Of a stretch of 64,000 bases of DNA, positions 60,340-64,000 are shown piece by piece. Source of the DNA: Stieleria neptunia. GTDB taxonomy: Bacteria > Planctomycetota > Planctomycetia > Pirellulales > Pirellulaceae. The stretch covers positions 1,364,001 through 1,428,000 of the forward strand of contig NZ_CP037423.1 of assembly GCF_007754155.1 (NCBI RefSeq), in the 5' to 3' direction. A model generated the notes under the pieces. That model did not search any database and was not told the origin of the DNA. It saw only the letters and a program-made list of their open reading frames with translations. Numbering within the stretch: position 1 is the first letter of the stretch; each line of letters opens with the position of its first letter. The position numbers and the translations under genes were made by a program.

Positions 60340-60804
60340 TCAATATTGTAGGGTTTCTCCGTGACCTGTTTCGCAAATCACGCCGTCGACAACGATTAAG
60401 AAGCAATCGCTTGCCATTCCTTCTCGCGGTTCTTCTGCTGCGACAAAATCAAACCACAGCACCTCGCAGTCATCCGGAGGGATTGCGGTCTCGTCACGTT
60501 TTGCATAGCGATAGGCTGCGAGAAAGTGCTCGTCGCCGGCTGCGAGACGATGATCAGCAACAGCGTACGCGTAGGGATAGTCCTCCATCCTGTCGCCACT
60601 GCGTGCAGTATCAGCGAGGTGACGCTCGAGTCCATCTTGGGCAGTTTCAATCGCCGCGTTTTCCGCTTTCAAGGCTTCGATTGCGTGGAAAGACTGGTAG
60701 CGCCCAACAAGCCAGCCAAGGCATACGAATCCTGCTGAGGCGAGGAAACGCTTGCGTTTGGAATCCGCGTCACTGCCGCCAACCGTATTATGAAGTGTGC
60801 TCAT
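60340..60804 (-). CDS. Small membrane-anchored protein of unknown function
   Basis: 154 residues from the ATG at 60804. A single N-terminal helix (FLASAGFVCLGWLVGRY) follows a polar leader. A short coiled-coil-like region (FHAIEALKAENAAIETAQDGLERHL) and a compact acidic domain (DDCEVLWFDFVAAEEPREGMASDCFLIVVDGVI) follow. No family recognised. It is the only gene in a repeat-filled stretch of over 2.5 kb. Confidence 0.62.
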   Translation of the reverse strand: MSTLHNTVGGSDADSKRKRFLASAGFVCLGWLVGRYQSFHAIEALKAENAAIETAQDGLERHLADTARSGDRMEDYPYAYAVADHRLAAGDEHFLAAYRYAKRDETAIPPDDCEVLWFDFVAAEEPREGMASDCFLIVVDGVICETGHGETLQY

Positions 60805-61077
60805 GTCTCCATTTCACGATGTGTTTTCGGATTGCGACGTGCGATCGATCCGCACAGGCGGAGGAACGAGGATCCATCGGGCGCCAGAACGTTGTCGCCC
60901 ATCAGGAGGGCCGGTCAGAAAAGCTGATTAGAATGGATCCTGCCAGGCGGTGCCAGTTTCTCAGGCTCGTGCGAGCTCGAGCTGGGTGGCGGGAGGTGAT
61001 GCCGACTCCGGCTTCGTTGCACTTTCTTGCCACCGGTGCAGCGTCCATGTCATCCCGAAGGACGTCAATTCTTTTAC
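60805..61077. other. Intergenic DNA without a recognised gene
   Basis: About 270 bp upstream of the small anchored protein gene. Short frames here show no family similarity. The promoter of that gene is expected in this stretch. Confidence 0.35.
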
Positions 61078-61226
61078 TGCAGGATTTGGCAACCGATTTA
61101 GACTCTCTCCCTCTGGGAGAGACGGCGTTTGCGCAGCAAGCAAACGCCAGAGAGGGCCGGCGGCTTGCGAAAGGCTTGACGACTTCCGCTACGATCAACT
61201 CCGCCACGTATACAATCGATATCCCA
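61078..61226. repeat. About 148-bp dispersed repeat, copy 2
   Basis: Copy of 44905-45052, including both hairpins and the TATACAAT box near its end. It is followed directly by a family D hairpin at 61246-61273. Confidence 0.85.
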
Positions 61227-61245
61227 AAGGGATCACAGCGAGTAG

Positions 61246-61273
61246 CCGGAGGTCAGCGCAGCGCCACCTCCGG
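61246..61273. repeat. Family D hairpin (CCGGAGGT...ACCTCCGG)
   Basis: 8-bp arms around a 12-nt loop, CAGCGCAGCGCC, identical in the loop to the copy at 59911-59938. A CCCCGGACGGGG segment follows, as at 56380 and 63655. Confidence 0.85.
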
Positions 61274-61353
61274 ACCACGCCCTTGTTCTTCCCCTCGACC
61301 CCGGACGGGGTCGCAGCAAAGCCAATTCCCGAACCAACGGAACCTTCGGCTAA

Positions 61354-61462
61354 GCAACGCACGGAAAATAAGTGTCGGATCTAGCGAGTGGGATAGGCTT
61401 CCAGCCTGTCATTCCAGCGTTGGCAGGCTGGAAGCCTATCCCACTTATTTTCCGAGCGTTGC
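61354..61462. mobile_element. 109-bp inverted-repeat element with TAA target duplication (MITE-like)
   Basis: Terminal inverted repeats 61354-61374 and 61442-61462 are 21 bp with one mismatch (GCAACGC... outward ends). Inside is a family B palindrome (61388-61410/61422-61444). TAA flanks both sides (61351-61353, 61463-61465). The surrounding repeat elsewhere (56431) reads CGGCTAAACGG with a single TAA, an apparent empty site. No transposase is encoded, so movement would require one in trans. Confidence 0.7.
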
Positions 61463-61754
61463 TAAACGGAAACCCCGGAGACCAATCGAAACACCGGGAG
61501 CGATCACTGAGAGCAAGTCGTTTTCCTAATCCGGAGACTCAGAAAGAAGGTAGGAAAATTTCGGGTAGGAAAACGGTGGTTGAAAAACGAGGCAAACGGG
61601 GAAACTCCGTGCTCGCTTTTCCTACCCGCAATTTTCCTACCTCCATCTCCAACCGATGCATCACCGACGGGATCATCATCGGTACACCCACTCCACTTCG
61701 CGTGGTGGAAGTCGGCAAGGATCCAACGCAATCTCTCGCAAGGGCGCACGAAAA
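61463..61754. repeat. Long family E dispersed repeat, copy 1 (about 290 bp)
   Basis: About 290 bp nearly identical to 63703-63994. Its centre contains a long stem: GGTAGGAAAATT...CGGGTAGGAAAA pairs with TTTTCCTACCCGCAATTTTCC across a loop of about 45 nt (arms 25 bp, one mismatch). Open frames on both strands through this repeat are by-products. Confidence 0.9.
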
Positions 61755-62109
61755 GCCGCCGGGTCAAGTCGAACGAGCCGTCCCTGCTAACACCGTCCGC
61801 TTTACGAATTTCGTGAACGCCCTTCATCGGCGTCGCGGCGCAATCCGCGTTTTGATCTCACTGGTGCACTTCAAACATCCAAAGGCGATCGACTCCCAAG
61901 GATCGCCGCGTTGTGCGTTCGATCGGATTCGTCTCTTCGTCAAAGAAAAACATCCTCGGACCACACAACGCGAGTGACGGGGGAGTCCTGCGCCGCTGGA
62001 TCACACAAAGGGCCACAAGAGATCAAGACGCTTGTCGCACCAAAACGCTGACGAGCTGCGGCCAGTGGACTTGAGAAGCTGGCGTCAGCCTACGGTTGCA
62101 AGTCCCTGG
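61755..62109. other. Intergenic DNA between repeats without a recognised gene
   Basis: A frame running through the preceding repeat continues here to 61977 (ending VKEKHPRTTQRE) but shows no family similarity. I see no other coding or RNA signal. Confidence 0.35.
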
Positions 62110-62174
62110 CAACCTCAGCCCACCGCGACCGCACTTCAACCGTCGAAGCGGTAAGCAATTCGATTCAGTTCAAC
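62110..62174 (+). repeat. 65-bp direct repeat, copy 2
   Basis: Second copy of the 60221-60285 repeat, located just 3' of the minus-strand membrane protein gene. Confidence 0.8.
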
Positions 62175-62251
62175 GGTACGCGTCACCGGGAACGCGTGGA
62201 AAGAACAGGATCGGCTTGTGTTTTCCGGTATGCGCGATGGTTCTGCCTTCG

Positions 62252-62926
62252 CTACGGATCGCTAAACGCCAAACGCAGTTCAAATTCAGCGGGCTCTATG
62301 GCCGGGTGTATCTGGACGCTCGAACGTCCGCCACGAAGAAGCCAGTCTCCTGGGTTGATAGCGCCGTCGCTTCTTTCTGTGGATGTTCCTGCGTTTGTAA
62401 GTGGGTCATCTAAGATTCCGCGTGACACGCTATTGCGCCCTAGCCAGCAGTATTCGATCTTACGTGATTCGCGGTCACGTCGTAACAGCAAGACGATCCT
62501 CGTGCCACCTTCGACAGATGATCCTCCGCCCTGAGTTGCCTTGCCATCAACAATGGCATCGAAAGTAAGGAAATGCCCATCCAGTTCCATCGGAACGTCG
62601 ATCGTGTAGCGTCGAGCGTCTAGGAGATTCTTCAGTTCATCGGCGGAGAGAAAGCCCGCATCCATTTGTCGATAGACATGCAGATGAATGAAAGTCGAGT
62701 AGATCGGCGGCCACGCGATTGCAAACAGCAGCATCGCGAGCCATGCAATTGACCTTTGAGATGGACGATTCAAATCGAGGAACTCCTGGATGGTAGAAGC
62801 GACTTGGAACTGCAACTCGTAAGCCTGCTCAATCGATAGGAAAAATTCCGGTTCCGCGAAAGCAGTCCCGGGTTGGTGCCGGTCGTAGTCTCTTAGCTGT
62901 GCGGCTGCAAGATTTTCGAAATCCAT
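62252..62926 (-). CDS. Membrane protein of unknown function
   Basis: 224 residues from the ATG at 62926 (an ATG-like start at 62950 would add eight residues). A polar N-terminal region (DFENLAAAQLRDYDRHQPG) is followed by one strong helix (SIAWLAMLLFAIAWPPIYSTFIHLHVY) and a soluble C-terminal domain with beta-type segments (RYTIDVPMELDGHFLTFDAIVDG, TRIVLLLRRDRESRKIEYCWLG). No family recognised. A minus-strand lipoprotein gene lies upstream with a 126-bp gap. Confidence 0.65.
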   Translation of the reverse strand: MDFENLAAAQLRDYDRHQPGTAFAEPEFFLSIEQAYELQFQVASTIQEFLDLNRPSQRSIAWLAMLLFAIAWPPIYSTFIHLHVYRQMDAGFLSADELKNLLDARRYTIDVPMELDGHFLTFDAIVDGKATQGGGSSVEGGTRIVLLLRRDRESRKIEYCWLGRNSVSRGILDDPLTNAGTSTERSDGAINPGDWLLRGGRSSVQIHPAIEPAEFELRLAFSDP

Positions 62927-63052
62927 ACCAACGATTCCTATCGAGTGCATTGTACTGGTTCGTCGGTTCTCGTCGAAAAACTATTCCAGTTGCCCGCGAT
63001 TTCAGCCATACAAAGATCATCCCGTGAAGCGAATTCGAGGAATCCTAAAATT

Positions 63053-63442
63053 CTATCGTTGAATTGCGAGCTCGATTACATTGCCTTCGCGTTCGAGGAC
63101 GATCGAGTCTGGGGGCGATCCAGGTAGCGTCCAAATCTCATATGGAGGACCATTCGGTTCGGACCAGATTGTGCGATATGCGAAACGGTCCAATCCCCGG
63201 ACATTCACTCGCGGTTCGTCGTCGACGTGAGGGCCGTCAAGCCGGACGACCAAGTTGCGGTCGTTTTCGATCCAGACTTCCTTGATGCGGTAAGGTGGCA
63301 ACTCAGCGTCTTGATCCAGTGGGTAGCTCGCGATCAAAACGCCTTTTGACTGCGCGTGCTCGATGGAGCGGCATGACGGCGCTGACTCTGCCATGCAACC
63401 TAAAGATGAAATCGTAGCCGTGAAGAGTAGTGCCAATCGCAT
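63053..63442 (-). CDS. Putative lipoprotein of unknown function
   Basis: 129 residues from the ATG at 63442 (MRLALLFTATISSLGC, lipobox Cys at residue 16). The mature part is about 110 residues with alternating hydrophobic strands (PYRIKEVWIENDRNLVVRLDGP, YEIWTLPGSPPDSIVLEREGNVIELAI), suggesting a small beta-sandwich. No family recognised. It precedes the unknown membrane protein on the same strand. Confidence 0.68.
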   Translation of the reverse strand: MRLALLFTATISSLGCMAESAPSCRSIEHAQSKGVLIASYPLDQDAELPPYRIKEVWIENDRNLVVRLDGPHVDDEPRVNVRGLDRFAYRTIWSEPNGPPYEIWTLPGSPPDSIVLEREGNVIELAIQR

Positions 63443-63702
63443 CAAATTACATCCGACGAACGTTCACCGCGGCATGGCGAACGACAGACATCTCAGGAAA
63501 CGGAGAGTTGAGCATCCATTCAAGTAAACGCCGCAAGGGTCCTCCCGGGCATGTCATTATTCTGTGGTGTTTTTTGTGGCAGACCAGTCGTGCCATCGGC
63601 CGTCCAGCCAGTTTCCATGATATCAAGCTCCACGCCCCAGATCCTCCCTCGACCCCGGACGGGGCGTAGCGAATTCCGGCACCCCGCCCAACGGAACCTT
63701 CG
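63443..63702. other. Intergenic DNA without a recognised gene
   Basis: About 260 bp between the lipoprotein start and family E repeat copy 2, including a CCCCGGACGGGG segment near 63655. Minus-strand frames here run into the repeat and show no coding features. Confidence 0.35.
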
Positions 63703-63994
63703 GCAAAACGGAAGCCCCGGGGACCGACCGAAACATCGGGAGCGACCACTGAGAGCAAGTTGTTTTCCCAACCCGGGGACTCAGAAAGAAGGTAGGAAAA
63801 TTTCGGGGTAGGAAAACGGTGGTTGAAAAACGAGGCAAACGGGGAAACTCCGTGCTCTCTTTTCCTACCCACAATTTTCCTGCCTCCATCTCCAACCGAT
63901 GCATCTTCGACGGGATCATCATCGGTACACCCACTCCACTTCGCGTGGTGGAAGTTGGCAAGGATCCAACGCAATCTCTCGCAAGGGCGCACGA
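63703..63994. repeat. Long family E dispersed repeat, copy 2 (reaches the window edge)
   Basis: Near-identical to 61463-61754, including the central stem-loop and the flanking GGTACACCCACTCCACTTCG segment. It may extend beyond the window. Confidence 0.9.
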
Positions 63995-64000
63995 ACAGCC

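Noticed and set aside
61372..61977. Open frame of 201 codons across repeats
   Set aside because: It translates the 109-bp element and the family E repeat; similar spurious frames arise in the second copy at 63447-63992.

Overview
The window looks like chromosomal DNA of a planctomycete, most likely a Rhodopirellula-like member of the Pirellulaceae. The evidence is the combination of a DUF1559 prepilin-like protein, two large secreted proteins with planctomycete cytochrome-type CxxCH domains (DUF1549/DUF1553), three DUF1501 proteins, a DUF1800 protein, GC-rich codon use, and many families of intergenic palindromic repeats. No rRNA, tRNA, CRISPR array, phage or complete transposon was recognised.

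Layout. 1-3.3 kb: the end of a lactate-racemase-like gene, a CvpA-family protein, and a small lipoprotein plus DUF1559 pair. 3.8-8 kb: a DUF2585 membrane protein, a PfkB sugar kinase and an SDR dehydrogenase (probably sugar-acid catabolism) separated by a 31-bp tandem array, then moaA. 8.4-13.9 kb: a DUF1800-DUF1501 export pair, a small acidic membrane protein overlapping birA, and a Nei/Fpg-type DNA glycosylase. 14-19.4 kb: a compact operon of GntR(YtrA-type) regulator, ABC ATPase, large permease and a pseudopilin-tailed protein, driven by a near-consensus promoter with a palindrome over the -10. 19.8-29.9 kb: a DUF255 thioredoxin-like protein fused to a DsbD-alpha-like domain, ilvB, crcB, a large secreted Ycf48-like/CBM9-like protein, and treZ. 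30-36.6 kb: a secreted EEP-family phosphodiesterase, a GT4 glycosyltransferase, a DUF1186/SEC-C protein, a membrane-anchored PQQ-type beta-propeller and a DUF2007 membrane protein. 36.9-55.6 kb: two DUF1549/DUF1553 plus DUF1501 pairs, a class V aminotransferase, an amidohydrolase, an M20 peptidase, a zinc-ribbon/TPR protein, a tandem alpha/beta-hydrolase and a secreted nucleoside hydrolase. 55.6-64 kb: a gene-poor, repeat-rich tail with small lipoproteins and anchored orphans around one 1010-residue multi-spanning membrane protein.

The DUF1549/1553, DUF1501 and DUF1800 proteins, the esterase, the nucleoside hydrolase and the Ycf48/CBM9 protein all carry export signals, which fits the envelope-rich, polymer-degrading lifestyle of this phylum. 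The most unusual material is (1) the 1010-residue membrane protein, (2) the GntR/ABC/pseudopilin-like operon, (3) several palindromic repeat families that occupy every convergent gene junction of 55 bp or more, and (4) a 109-bp inverted-repeat element at 61.4 kb that interrupts another repeat and is flanked by a TAA duplication, with an apparent empty site at 56.4 kb. I did not find a complete known defence or mobile system.
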